A DNA stretch of 64,000 nucleotides, taken from assembly GCF_027789125.1 (NCBI RefSeq), contig NZ_JAQFVF010000044.1, positions 62,001-126,000 of the forward strand. The letters run 5' to 3'. This DNA is from Paenibacillus aestuarii (GTDB lineage: Bacteria; Bacillota; Bacilli; Paenibacillales; NBRC-103111). The position numbers and the translations under genes were made by a program. Of the stretch, positions 1-8,477 are shown piece by piece (positions within the stretch are counted from its first letter, which is position 1; every line of letters starts with the position of its first letter). Below the pieces are notes generated by a model. That model did no database searches and was not told the DNA's origin. It saw only the letters and a list, made by a program, of their open reading frames with translations.

Positions 1-839
1 CCCTGCATCGCGCTGTTGATAAGCGGGCAGCAGACGACGTGGATGCCCGCCTGCACAAGCAAACCGAGCACCTTCTGAAAGTAGGGCTCGCTGTAATACG
101 CCGACGCGCTCGCATGCGCCGCCGTCACACGACCTCGCATCCCGGTGCGGATCGCCAGATGCGCGACGGCCTCCAAGAAGCGCGAGTGACCATCGTCAAT
201 CTCGTCGCAAAAAACATGCACCAGGCTGCCGTACCGCTCAGCCAGCCTGAAGCAAACCTCCAGCGAGGCGAGTCCCTCCTCGCGGGTCATCTCCAGATGC
301 GGGATAGCGCCGACCCCATCCGCGCCAAGCCACAGCGCTTCCTCGAGGCGCTGCTCATTATCCGGGCATGCACGGATGCCGTCTTGCGGGAACGCAATGA
401 CCTGTACGTGCATGTACGGCTTGACGCGCTCGCGGAGCGTGAGCAGTGCGCGCAGCGCGGTCAGCTTCGGATCGGAGATGTCCGCCTGGGTTCTCACATG
501 GAGAACACCCTGCTGCATCAGCATCCGAAGCACCCGCTCCGCGCGCGCCAGCACGTCGGCCTCGGTGAGCGCTTGCTTGCGCTTGTGCCAGAGCCCGATG
601 CCTTCGAAGAGCGTTCCGCTCTCGTTCCAGGCGGGCTCGCCGGCTGTGAGCACCGTGTCCAGATGAATATGGGACTCGACAAAAGGCGGAAGCAGGACAT
701 GCCCGCTTCCGTCAATCTCTTTCAACCCGCTCCCCGCCGGTACCAAGCCGAGGGCGACGATTTCACCGGCGTGAACACCGATATCCAACGCTTCCTGCCG
801 TTCCAGCAAACGGACATTACGTACAACGAGATCCAACAT
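1..839 (-). CDS. codA: Cytosine deaminase-type amidohydrolase (CodA family), 3' end outside window
   Basis: This is the N-terminal 279 residues of a CodA-type metal-dependent deaminase; the C-terminus lies beyond the left edge. The translation shows the metal motif VESHIHLD at about residue 55, then TAGEPAWNESGTLFEGI, which is characteristic of E. coli CodA, followed by HVRTQADISD, GVGAIPHLE and the HVFCDEIDD metal/catalytic block. The family hydrolyses cytosine to uracil; relatives act on creatinine, isoguanine and 5-methylcytosine. The ATG at 839 follows GGGAGAGGTGAG. It is the last visible gene of a minus-strand transport and catabolic operon, behind an ABC permease. One known metal-site histidine in family H-x-H (HIHLD) is present, so it looks functional. 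The exact substrate is unknown. Confidence 0.85.
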   Translation of the reverse strand, partial: MLDLVVRNVRLLERQEALDIGVHAGEIVALGLVPAGSGLKEIDGSGHVLLPPFVESHIHLDTVLTAGEPAWNESGTLFEGIGLWHKRKQALTEADVLARAERVLRMLMQQGVLHVRTQADISDPKLTALRALLTLRERVKPYMHVQVIAFPQDGIRACPDNEQRLEEALWLGADGVGAIPHLEMTREEGLASLEVCFRLAERYGSLVHVFCDEIDDGHSRFLEAVAHLAIRTGMRGRVTAAHASASAYYSEPYFQKVLGLLVQAGIHVVCCPLINSAMQ

Positions 840-950
840 CTGAACTCACCTCTCCCGAGTTTGACAACCACCGTGCGGCAGGCGCCATGTAGCAGGTGCC
901 ATGCGACTCCAAACGCAAGCGCCGATAGTCACATGTTCCATTATTTCCCA

Positions 951-1847
951 TCAGTTATCCTTCTTCATCTCAGACTCGTGCCACGAGCTCAGCATCCACT
1001 TCGCAAAAGCATTTACTAATAGAAAGAACAAAATGCCAAGCGCCGAGGCGGATAGCCCGCAAGCGAACAAGTAGGGCGTTTTCAAGCGGGCCGCCGCATA
1101 CGTAATCGCATACCCCAAGCCGCCGTTACCGCCACCGATCCCGGCAATATACTCCCCGACAATAGCGCCTACGACCGACAGGGTACAGGAAATTTTCAGT
1201 CCGGCGACGATATACGGCAAGGCAGCCGGAATGCGCAGCTTCCACATCGTTTGCAGCGAATTGGCATTATAGAGGTAGAAAAGATTGCTCATGTTTTGAT
1301 CCGTGGAGTTCAGACCAATCAGTGTATTGGACAGCATCGGGAAAAATCCGATCAAAAATGCAATGATGACAATCGCATTCATGCCGGCGTCAAACCAGAT
1401 CACAATCAGCGGCGCAATCGCCACAATCGGGATCGTCTGCAAAATAATGGCGTACGGGTAAACACCTTTTTCAATCCATTTGGACATCGCCAGCAAAATC
1501 GCACCGGACACCCCGAGAATGATGCTGAGAAAAAAGCCCAGCACCGCTTCCAGCGTCGTCGTGGAGACGGCCATCCAAAGCCCGCCGGCATTTTCGATAG
1601 CAGCCATAACGATATCGGACGGTTTGGGCAGCAAATAGACCGGCGCCTTCAGCAAGTAAGCGATAAACTCCCAGCCCCCGATGAACACCACGAAAGCCAC
1701 GAGCGGCGGGGCCACATGCTTCATGAAATGCAGAAATGCGCGCCCCGGCGATGCACCTTCCTCCAGCCGGCTGGCCCAAGCCGCCCGTTCACGAGCAGGG
1801 AAAATTTCGTCCGGCAGCATTTGTACATAATTCGAGTCAACAGCCAT
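951..1847 (-). CDS. ABC transporter permease, SsuC/TauC/ThiX type
   Basis: A 298-residue inner-membrane permease of the nitrate/sulfonate/pyrimidine-precursor importer class. It has about six hydrophobic segments, the family segment QTIPIVAIAPLIVIWF near the middle, and the cytoplasmic coupling region around IPAALPYIVAGLKIS. The open frame runs further upstream, but the ATG at 1847 has AAAGGAG eight bases before it, so this start is chosen over one 39 bases earlier. It partners the ATPase at 3258-4073 and the lipoprotein at 7142-8230. The FAD oxidase gene lies between permease and ATPase, which suggests transport and catabolism are co-transcribed. Substrate unknown; the catabolic neighbours suggest a nitrogen heterocycle. 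Confidence 0.9.
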   Translation of the reverse strand: MAVDSNYVQMLPDEIFPARERAAWASRLEEGASPGRAFLHFMKHVAPPLVAFVVFIGGWEFIAYLLKAPVYLLPKPSDIVMAAIENAGGLWMAVSTTTLEAVLGFFLSIILGVSGAILLAMSKWIEKGVYPYAIILQTIPIVAIAPLIVIWFDAGMNAIVIIAFLIGFFPMLSNTLIGLNSTDQNMSNLFYLYNANSLQTMWKLRIPAALPYIVAGLKISCTLSVVGAIVGEYIAGIGGGNGGLGYAITYAAARLKTPYLFACGLSASALGILFFLLVNAFAKWMLSSWHESEMKKDN

Positions 1848-1896
1848 CCTGATTCGCTCCTTTCGTCCATTCGTTCCAGCGATCAATCACACGCGA

Positions 1897-3237
1897 TCAA
1901 TCGTTTTTATAGATGATTTTACCGGGATTCAGCAGCCCTTTGGGGTCATTTGAACGCTTCTTGCGCTCCATACTGCCCACTTCGCCCCGGCCTCCGTTAT
2001 CCAGCACCCACGTATGCGGATCAAAAATCCTCACGCCGATCGATTCGCAATAAGCGATGATCTCATACAGCCGTTCTTCACTCTGATAACGCACCAACGG
2101 CAGCGCAGTAGGCACCAAGGCGCCGCCGCCCCGCACCCATTCAAAGTGCAGCAGCACTTCATCGCCATACTGCTCTTTCAGCAGCTGGATCTGCTCCATG
2201 TACCTGTCAAGCTTAAATCCCGCTTGCAGATACGTCATCGCCGGCTCGCTCTTCATCGCCCACAGGGTCGTATGGTTCCACGTAAAGTCGGAGACACCGA
2301 CCGTTTTCCGGTATTTGTCCGCGGGGATGATATGCCCCAAGTGTCCGCCAAAAATTTGTGCCAAGGCTTCTACCCGCTCCAGCGATGAGGCTTCAAATTC
2401 AAGCATGACAGCAGCACTATCCGGCTTGATCACTTTGGCAAACGGAATAAAATAAGCCGGAATCGGCCACTCCATCGGTGAAATCAGCCGCTTTGGAATC
2501 GAATCCCGGAGCGCCAGCGCCTCGCCGAAACGCATCGCTTGCTCAAGCGAAACAAATTGAGCGATCGCTTGCATCCATTCGGTCCGCGGGGACAGCGGGA
2601 TCGTCACTTCCGTAAGAACGCCTGTGGTGCCATAATTATGGATGTAATTGAACAGCTCCTTGCCGCTGACGACCAGTCGCCGAGGTGTTTCTTCCATAGT
2701 ATAGATCACAGCCTCGAGCACGTTGCCATCCCATAAATTTCCATACGTAATTGAACCGATGCCACCCGACCCACCGCTGACAAAACCGCCCACCGTCGCT
2801 TTCACATAGGTGCTCGGATAAATGCGGATTTCTTGCCCGGCTTCGCGCGCTTTTTTATCGATCGTCGCCAGACGGACGCCGCACTGCAGCCGGGCAAAGC
2901 CGTCGCCGATCTCTACAATCTGATCCATCCGGCTCAGATCCAACACGATGCCCTGCTGCAGCGGGACAGCCTGGCCGTAGTTACCGGTGCCCGCACCGCG
3001 TACGGTAACCGGAATGTGATGCCGGTAGCCGAAGGCCAAGATCTCAGCCACTTCCGCTTCATTGCGCGGAAGCGCTATGGCATCCGCTGCTTGGTTATGC
3101 TTGAGCCTGCTATCCAGCACAGGAGAGTACCAATAATAGTCCTTCGAAAGCTTTTCTCTCGTATCTGCATCCAAGGCGATGATCTCGCTGCCGAGCAGAT
3201 CCTGCATTTCCTTTTCCCAGCTCATTTGAACAGCCAT
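1897..3237 (-). CDS. FAD-binding oxidase, GlcD/PCMH family
   Basis: A 446-residue flavoprotein of the glycolate oxidase/vanillyl-alcohol oxidase fold. The PCMH-type FAD domain covers about residues 45-225: a pyrophosphate-binding RGAGTGNYGQ at 80-89 and a second FAD loop GGFVSGGSGGIGSITYG near 150-168. The C-terminal cap ends in the family signature LLNPGKIIY. Start ATG 3237 has GAGGAGG seven bases upstream. Such enzymes oxidise hydroxy acids, alcohols or amines using FAD and pass electrons to oxygen or a quinone. It lies inside the transporter operon between permease and ATPase genes, so it probably oxidises an intermediate of the imported compound. No covalent-FAD histidine is obvious. Substrate unassigned. 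Confidence 0.85.
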   Translation of the reverse strand: MAVQMSWEKEMQDLLGSEIIALDADTREKLSKDYYWYSPVLDSRLKHNQAADAIALPRNEAEVAEILAFGYRHHIPVTVRGAGTGNYGQAVPLQQGIVLDLSRMDQIVEIGDGFARLQCGVRLATIDKKAREAGQEIRIYPSTYVKATVGGFVSGGSGGIGSITYGNLWDGNVLEAVIYTMEETPRRLVVSGKELFNYIHNYGTTGVLTEVTIPLSPRTEWMQAIAQFVSLEQAMRFGEALALRDSIPKRLISPMEWPIPAYFIPFAKVIKPDSAAVMLEFEASSLERVEALAQIFGGHLGHIIPADKYRKTVGVSDFTWNHTTLWAMKSEPAMTYLQAGFKLDRYMEQIQLLKEQYGDEVLLHFEWVRGGGALVPTALPLVRYQSEERLYEIIAYCESIGVRIFDPHTWVLDNGGRGEVGSMERKKRSNDPKGLLNPGKIIYKND

Positions 3238-3257
3238 TATCTTTCCTCCTCAGCGGA

Positions 3258-4073
3258 TTAGTGCTCCAACGCAGCCGACACCTCGCGCACAAGCTCGCCG
3301 AATTGCGCATTCGTCCGAAAACTCTCATCGCGGGGATACGGCACCGGAATGTTGACTGTGGCGGCGATTTTGCCCGGGCGCGGCGTCATGACAACCACAC
3401 TTGTGGAGAGAAAGACAGACTCGAAGACGTTATGTGTGACAAAAAGGATCGTCATTTCCGGGTTTTGCTGCCAAATGTTGAGCAGCTCCATCTGCAGTGT
3501 CTGGCGGGTAATTTCGTCCAGCGCGCCGAAAGGTTCATCCATCAGCAGCAGCTTCGGCCTGGAGATGAGCGCCCTAGCGATGGATACGCGCATTTTCATC
3601 CCGCCGGACAGCTGTCTCGGCAGCACCTTCATATAATCTTTCAGGCCGACCAGCTCGAGCACGCGCTCCGCTTCGGCCTTTTGCGTCTTTTTGTCAACTC
3701 CGCGAAGCTCCAGCGGCAGCCTGACGTTCGCTTCCACAGTAGACCAAGGCAGCAGCGTATGATCTTGAAACACGAAGGCGATATCGCTTTGCTTGCGCGC
3801 TTCCTTGGGCGTCGTGCCGAATACGTCGAGATCGCCTTTGCTGGGCTGGCTGAGGCCGGTAATCAGTTTGAAAATAGTCGATTTTCCGCAGCCTGACGGA
3901 CCGACGAAGCATAAAAACTCACCTTCGCGAATCGTTAAATTCACGTCCTGCAGCGCGACCGTGCCGTTCGGATAAGTTTTCGATAAATGCTCCATGCGGA
4001 CGAAAGCCATTTTGTCCAAAACCTCGTCCTTGTGCCCTCCTGATTTGCCGACCAATGAGAAGTCGATGCTCAT
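3258..4073 (-). CDS. ABC transporter ATP-binding protein, SsuB/TauB type
   Basis: A 271-residue ATPase energising the importer of this cluster. Walker A GPSGCGKST lies at residues 58-66, the signature LSGGMKMR at 155-162 and Walker B LLLMDEP at 175-181, followed by the D-loop GALD and a switch histidine in FVTHNVFES. The first 23 residues precede the usual family start, so an internal start at Met22 is possible, but ATG 4073 has GGGAG and ATGAGG just upstream. It begins four bases after the stop of the creatininase-family gene, which argues for co-translation. Family SsuB/TauB/ThiZ proteins serve import of sulfonates, taurine or pyrimidine precursors. Confidence 0.92.
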   Translation of the reverse strand: MSIDFSLVGKSGGHKDEVLDKMAFVRMEHLSKTYPNGTVALQDVNLTIREGEFLCFVGPSGCGKSTIFKLITGLSQPSKGDLDVFGTTPKEARKQSDIAFVFQDHTLLPWSTVEANVRLPLELRGVDKKTQKAEAERVLELVGLKDYMKVLPRQLSGGMKMRVSIARALISRPKLLLMDEPFGALDEITRQTLQMELLNIWQQNPEMTILFVTHNVFESVFLSTSVVVMTPRPGKIAATVNIPVPYPRDESFRTNAQFGELVREVSAALEH

Positions 4074-4077
4074 AGCC

Positions 4078-4902
4078 TCATCTCCCGTTCCGCATTTTTA
4101 ACGATTCCATCTCAAACTTGGCAAACGCCAGCAGCGCCTCTGCAATATCCGCACCATACCGCTTGATCATCGCACGGCCCTTCGCCACCGTCGCTTTCGT
4201 TGCGTCCCCTGATATGCCGGAATCGGACAGGTCATCCATCACCCAGGCAAAACCGCGCGATCGCAACTGTAAATACCGGGAGTCCGGATAGTCCGGAAAC
4301 TCTGTCGGGGCCAGCTTCATGTGCACCCAGTCCGGCACAGCCGACAGGACCAGCGACGTCTCCGTATCCCCCGCATGGATGCCAAACTGCTTCTCCTGCG
4401 GCGTAATCCATTCGTCGGCGGAGCCCAGGCCGCCCGGGTCGAGGCGAAACACCGCCATGCCCGTGTCGATGCGGATCTCCCGTGCCATCATGCTCAGCAA
4501 ATCCGCATTGCCGCCATGGGTGCTGACGAGCGCCAGCTTGACAAACCCGCTTCGCTGCAGGCTCTTGGCAATGTCCATGACGACCGCCATCAAGGTCGTG
4601 GCCGACAGCGAGATCGTGCCCGGATGGCCAAGGTGCTCAGTGCTTTTCCCGTACGGCATAGCCGGCAGCAGCCAAATATTCGCATCATCGGGAAGCTGTT
4701 CGAACGCCTCCGTCAGCACCAGCTCAGCGATGAGCGTATCCGTAAACACCGGCATATGCGGTCCATGCTGCTCGATGGCGCCAACGGGCAGGACGATCAA
4801 CGCATCTTGCTTCGATAGCTCAGTGACCTCCACCTTGCTTAACCGGGGAAAAAAGCATTCGTTCCATGCTTTGCCAGCTTGGGTATATCGTATATATGAC
4901 AA
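4078..4902 (-). CDS. Creatininase-family amidohydrolase, probable TTG start
   Basis: About 274 residues. The creatininase fold is shown by the metal block LPVGAIEQHGPH...TDT, the conserved VSTHGGN and the later HAGDTETS with its acidic metal ligand. Known members hydrolyse creatinine, or the formamide of formamidopyrimidines in riboflavin-related routes. The open frame has a GTG at 4911, but AGGGGGTGA overlaps it; the TTG at 4902 lies eight bases after that AGGGGG and is the better start. The gene sits between the WrbA-like flavoprotein and the ABC ATPase. With two CodA-like deaminases nearby, ring opening or deformylation of an N-heterocycle is a fair inference, not a demonstrated function. 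Confidence 0.82.
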   Translation of the reverse strand: MSYIRYTQAGKAWNECFFPRLSKVEVTELSKQDALIVLPVGAIEQHGPHMPVFTDTLIAELVLTEAFEQLPDDANIWLLPAMPYGKSTEHLGHPGTISLSATTLMAVVMDIAKSLQRSGFVKLALVSTHGGNADLLSMMAREIRIDTGMAVFRLDPGGLGSADEWITPQEKQFGIHAGDTETSLVLSAVPDWVHMKLAPTEFPDYPDSRYLQLRSRGFAWVMDDLSDSGISGDATKATVAKGRAMIKRYGADIAEALLAFAKFEMESLKMRNGR

Positions 4903-5004
4903 GCCCGTCACCCCCTATTGAGTTTGTGTACCACCCTATGAAAAAAGATCCTGCCGCACGAACAAGTCGGGTGTTAGCAGATCTTTTGATTGAATTCTCC
5001 AAGG

Positions 5005-5727
5005 TCATCTCGCCTCTGTCGGGTCCACATACATACGCAGAGCTGCAGCTACATGTGTCACTCGCTCCCCCAATCTGGCGGCCATGCGCAGCTCGCGCTC
5101 ATCCGGTGTTCTCGAGCTATCCGGACCAGCTAAGGTCGAAGCACCGTAAGGCGAACATCCGATCGCATCTGCTGTCAAATATTCAGGATTCTCCGAATAA
5201 GGCAAGCCAACAAAGATCATGCCAAAGTGAAACAACGGCACCATCGAGGTTAAAATCGCCGCCTCATGACCTGTATGAATCGAGGCCGTGCTGTTGAAAA
5301 TCCCCGCCGGTTTCCCTTCCAGTGCCCCTTCCGTGCAGAGCTCGCCGGCGAGTTCCAGAAACAACTTAACTTGCGACGGCATCGAACCGTAATACGTCGG
5401 GAAGCCCCATAGAATGCCGTCGGCCCAGCGCAGATCGTCGTTCGTCGCATAAGGAATGTTCATCTGGAGCGCTCGCGAAGCTTCGAATTTGCTGTAGCGG
5501 TCAGTCAGCCGAAATTGTTTGGATAGCGTTGGCGATTGTGCGGCAGCAGCCGTCTCAGATCGGTTGCTTCCAGCTTCAATCACCGGATTACGATAAGGCG
5601 TCAACTCCGGGATACGGACCACCCGGACGCAATGATTGCCTGCCTGCGATGCGCCTTCCGCCACGGCTTTGGCCATCTCAAACACATGGCCGAACGCGCT
5701 GTAATAAATCACCAGAATATTCGCCAT
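5005..5727 (-). CDS. WrbA-like flavodoxin-fold NAD(P)H:quinone oxidoreductase
   Basis: A 240-residue FMN flavoprotein. The N-terminus ILVIYYSAFGHVFEMAKAVA is the FMN phosphate loop of the WrbA family, followed by ADGILWGFPTYYGSMPSQVK and the late block NSTASIHTGHEAAILTSM, all typical of WrbA. WrbA enzymes reduce quinones by two electrons with NAD(P)H. About 45 residues near 50-95 (rich in Ser, Ala and Asn) look like an insertion compared with ordinary WrbA of about 200 residues. Start ATG 5727 has AGGGGGTGA upstream at a slightly long spacing and lies just inside ten bases of the preceding stop. In this cluster it may serve as an electron donor partner for the Rieske oxygenase, which has no dedicated reductase nearby; that is inference. 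Confidence 0.85.
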   Translation of the reverse strand: MANILVIYYSAFGHVFEMAKAVAEGASQAGNHCVRVVRIPELTPYRNPVIEAGSNRSETAAAAQSPTLSKQFRLTDRYSKFEASRALQMNIPYATNDDLRWADGILWGFPTYYGSMPSQVKLFLELAGELCTEGALEGKPAGIFNSTASIHTGHEAAILTSMVPLFHFGMIFVGLPYSENPEYLTADAIGCSPYGASTLAGPDSSRTPDERELRMAARLGERVTHVAAALRMYVDPTEAR

Positions 5728-5736
5728 GGGCCAGGA

Positions 5737-7119
5737 TCACCCCCTCGCATGCGCATGTGCCCGGAACGTGACGGCTTCACATGCTGCTTGCCAACTTGCC
5801 GCAAGCTGCTGATCGTTCCACTGCGCCTTGGCCGCCGCCATGCGAACCCAGCGTCCGTGGCTGTACACCCACCGGCGTTCCGGCAGCAGGGTGAACAGCT
5901 CCTCGGGCGACTCGGCGTCCACCACGGCAAAGTGCGCCGGATTGCCCGGCGATACGCCGTAGCCTTGCAGCCCAAGCACGCTGGCGGGCACATCCGTAAT
6001 CATACGCAGCAGGGTGCGCAGATCGGCCGGCTTTCCCATGTGGGCGGCGTAGGAGCCAATGAGCGCGATTTGCACCAAATCCCCTCTGCCGAAAGGATGG
6101 AAGGGGTCGTGGATATTATCGGAGGCCACGGCAATTGGAATGCCTGCCTCCCAGATTTCGCGCAGCCTCGTGACCCCGCGTCTTACTGGAAAGCGATCCT
6201 GCCGACCCTGCAAATACAAATTGACGGCGGGTAGGGATACGGCTTTCAAGCCCGCTTCCGCCATTCGACCGATGACGCCTGCCGCATCCGCTTTGGTCAT
6301 CGAAGCCAGCGCGCATAGGTGATCGACGGTTACCCGGCCGGTGTAGCCCTCTTCCTTCGTACGCTGCGAGATGTATTCAATCGTGCGCATCGACGGGTCA
6401 TCGGTTTCATCGCAGTGGATATCGATGGGCCGGTCGTATTTGCCAGCCAAGCGGAACATAAGATCAATATCCGCTTCCGCCGTCGGTGATAGATGCGGCG
6501 CGCCGCCGATGCCGTCGACACCCATGCGGAGCGCCTCTTCGACCGCATCAACGTCCAGTGCGCCGAGGCTGTACGGGCACATCGGGAACAATTGCAGCGT
6601 CATGTAAGGCGCGAGCTGCGCTTTTGCCTCCAAGGCCGCTTCAATCGTCCGCAGCGCCACTTCTCGGGAAGCTCGCAAATTGAAGTCCAGATGCGTGCGA
6701 ATGTGCGTAGTGCCGAAAGACAGCGCCTGCAGTGCCGAGCGGACGATTCTGGCCTTGATCTCTTCCTTGGGGAAAAGCGGAGAAGCTTGCGCATAATTGC
6801 GCACCGCTTCTTCCAGCGTACCGCTGCTATTGGGCACCATCGTCAGCGAAAACGATTTATCCAGATGCATATGCGCATCGACGAGTCCGGGCAGCAGCAT
6901 TTTGCCCTCCAGATCAAGACGAGGAATGGCTTCCCCGCTTGCGCCCACAGGCTCTGGCTGCCATCCCTCCAAAGCGATGCTGTCCGCTTCTCCGGCATCA
7001 GGCTCCTGCCTTCGAATATTCGTCCACAGCCCCTCTCGGATGGACAAATCGTACAATTCCTTCTCATCTTTTAATGGCAATCTAACATTACAGAGATCCA
7101 TATTCAGTGCAGAAGCCAA
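5737..7119 (-). CDS. CodA-like amidohydrolase (second deaminase), probable TTG start
   Basis: A roughly 460-residue amidohydrolase of the cytosine deaminase branch. Metal motifs are in order: GLVDAHMHLDKSF near residue 83, HIRTHLDFN, IHCDETDD, VDHLCA and ASDNIHDPF near 330, the last three giving the histidines, glutamate and catalytic aspartate of the family. An N-terminal beta-sandwich of about 75 residues precedes the barrel. A GTG at 7128 overlaps AGGAGGTG; the TTG at 7119 is eight bases after AGGAGG, so it is preferred. It is separated from the substrate-binding lipoprotein by 22 bases and from the WrbA gene by nine. It is a paralogue, not a copy, of the CodA-type gene at 1-839. Substrate unknown. 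Confidence 0.87.
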   Translation of the reverse strand: MASALNMDLCNVRLPLKDEKELYDLSIREGLWTNIRRQEPDAGEADSIALEGWQPEPVGASGEAIPRLDLEGKMLLPGLVDAHMHLDKSFSLTMVPNSSGTLEEAVRNYAQASPLFPKEEIKARIVRSALQALSFGTTHIRTHLDFNLRASREVALRTIEAALEAKAQLAPYMTLQLFPMCPYSLGALDVDAVEEALRMGVDGIGGAPHLSPTAEADIDLMFRLAGKYDRPIDIHCDETDDPSMRTIEYISQRTKEEGYTGRVTVDHLCALASMTKADAAGVIGRMAEAGLKAVSLPAVNLYLQGRQDRFPVRRGVTRLREIWEAGIPIAVASDNIHDPFHPFGRGDLVQIALIGSYAAHMGKPADLRTLLRMITDVPASVLGLQGYGVSPGNPAHFAVVDAESPEELFTLLPERRWVYSHGRWVRMAAAKAQWNDQQLAASWQAACEAVTFRAHAHARG

Positions 7120-7141
7120 TGCCGCCACCTCCTGTACCCGC

Positions 7142-8230
7142 TTATTTTTTCGGCAAGAACTGGGTTGTAAATACTTTATTGATATCCTCGGCTGACTTCA
7201 GTACACCGACATCGACCAACTGCTTTTGCAGCTCTTCCCAACGCTCTTTCGTAATGACGCCCGTGCCTTTCATGGCCGCATCGCCGCCAAAGGCGAATTC
7301 CATTTCTTTTTGCGCGCTGTATTTCATCATGTCGAGGCTCATTTCCGGATTTTTAGCTTGAATGGCCGGATTAATTTCTTCCCAGTGATCCTTATAGTAG
7401 TCCCACCCCTTGACTGTCGCTTCAACGAAGGCTTTCACTTGGTCAGGGTGCTCTGCAATCATTTTCTCCGTGGTGAAGTACACGCCACCGTAGTTGTTAT
7501 AGCCGGAATCGGCAACCAGCTTCGTTTCATAAGCCACATTTTGCTGATCCAGTGAAAATGGTTCGGAGGTAACGTAACCTTGAGTGACCGATGTTTTGTC
7601 GCTAACGAAATTCACCAACTGTCCGGTGTATTTCATTTCCTGAGCGGCGTCCAGCTTGTATTTCTTCTTAATGAATTGCCAGAAGCTGGCTGTCGAGGCG
7701 ACATAAACCTTATGACCGACCAAGTCGCCGAAGTCTTTGATTCCCGAATCCTTATGGTAGATGAGCGCCTGCGGGCTCTTCTGCATCGATGTCGCAATCG
7801 CGACGATCGGAATGCCTTCCTGCCGGGCAACGAGGATGTCATCCCCGTTCGCCATGCCGAACTGCGCTTTGCCTGAAGCTACAATTTGCGTCGAGGAAAC
7901 TTGAGGTCCGCCCGGCGTCAGCGTCATATCGAGACCGGCATCTTTGTAGAAGCCTTTGGCCAGCGCTGCAAAATTGCCGCCATGCTCCGGCTCTGCGAAC
8001 CAGTTGAGCACGAGCGATACGGGTGCGGCCGACTTCGCAGCAGCTGGAGATGCAGCCGGTGCCGCTGTGGCTGCCGTACTTGCAGCAGGCGCCGTGCTAG
8101 CTGCAGGCGATGCCGGTGCCGAGGAATTTGCTGCGGTACCTGATGTACCCGCACTGCTGCAGCCCGCCAATAGACTCATCACAAGTGCAAGGCCTGTGGT
8201 TACTGTCATAGGACGTTTGAAAGATTTCAT
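7142..8230 (-). CDS. ABC transporter substrate-binding lipoprotein, NMT1/ThiY-SsuA type
   Basis: A 362-residue secreted lipoprotein. The signal peptide MKSFKRPMTVTT... ends in the lipobox LLAGC with Cys24, then an Ala/Pro/Ser/Thr-rich linker of about 45 residues ties it to the membrane. The folded part begins VSLVLNWFAEPEHGG, like the opening of pyrimidine-precursor-binding ThiY and relatives, and contains GKAQFGMANGDDIL and IPIVAIATSMQKSP typical of NMT1-family proteins. Start ATG 8230 follows GGAGGGG; the frame continues upstream but without a better site. A sigma-A-like promoter lies about 60-85 bases upstream. It is the first gene of the second transcription unit and specifies what the importer binds, likely a flat heterocycle. 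Confidence 0.92.
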   Translation of the reverse strand: MKSFKRPMTVTTGLALVMSLLAGCSSAGTSGTAANSSAPASPAASTAPAASTAATAAPAASPAAAKSAAPVSLVLNWFAEPEHGGNFAALAKGFYKDAGLDMTLTPGGPQVSSTQIVASGKAQFGMANGDDILVARQEGIPIVAIATSMQKSPQALIYHKDSGIKDFGDLVGHKVYVASTASFWQFIKKKYKLDAAQEMKYTGQLVNFVSDKTSVTQGYVTSEPFSLDQQNVAYETKLVADSGYNNYGGVYFTTEKMIAEHPDQVKAFVEATVKGWDYYKDHWEEINPAIQAKNPEMSLDMMKYSAQKEMEFAFGGDAAMKGTGVITKERWEELQKQLVDVGVLKSAEDINKVFTTQFLPKK

Positions 8231-8286
8231 ACTCAACTTCCCCTCCAAATTTGATTTTCTATACAAAGCGTTTGTTCCTTGCCTTC

Positions 8287-8315
8287 ACTATATGATTGCG
8301 TCACCTATGAGTCAA
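8287..8315 (-). promoter_or_regulatory. Sigma-A-like promoter of the transporter/catabolic operon
   Basis: Minus-strand TTGACT (8310-8315), 17-base spacer and TATAGT (8287-8292), one mismatch to consensus in each hexamer. Transcription would start near 8280, about 50 bases before the lipoprotein start. Confidence 0.7.
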
Positions 8316-8359
8316 CAAACATAACATACATTTGTATTTTCCTACAATAATCAACCAAT

Positions 8360-8403
8360 CCCCTTGTAAATTATTTAAATCCTACGCATTCCCCTTGCAA
8401 ATT
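8360..8403 (-). repeat. Two 13-bp direct repeats upstream of the promoter
   Basis: On the minus strand AATTTrCAAGGGG occurs at 8391-8403 and 8360-8372, 12 of 13 bases identical and 31 bp apart, about three helical turns. They lie roughly 80-120 bp upstream of the predicted start of transcription, a place suited to an activator. No assigned protein. Confidence 0.5.
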
Positions 8404-8477
8404 CGCACAGAAACCGAATATTCAAGATGGTTTACTTCTGAAATGTAAAGTTGTATGTAATATAACCTTACACAGCG

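Noticed and set aside
39..1019. Plus-strand open frame of 326 codons
   Set aside because: Antisense to the CodA-type gene and permease; Arg/His-rich composition and no ribosome site.
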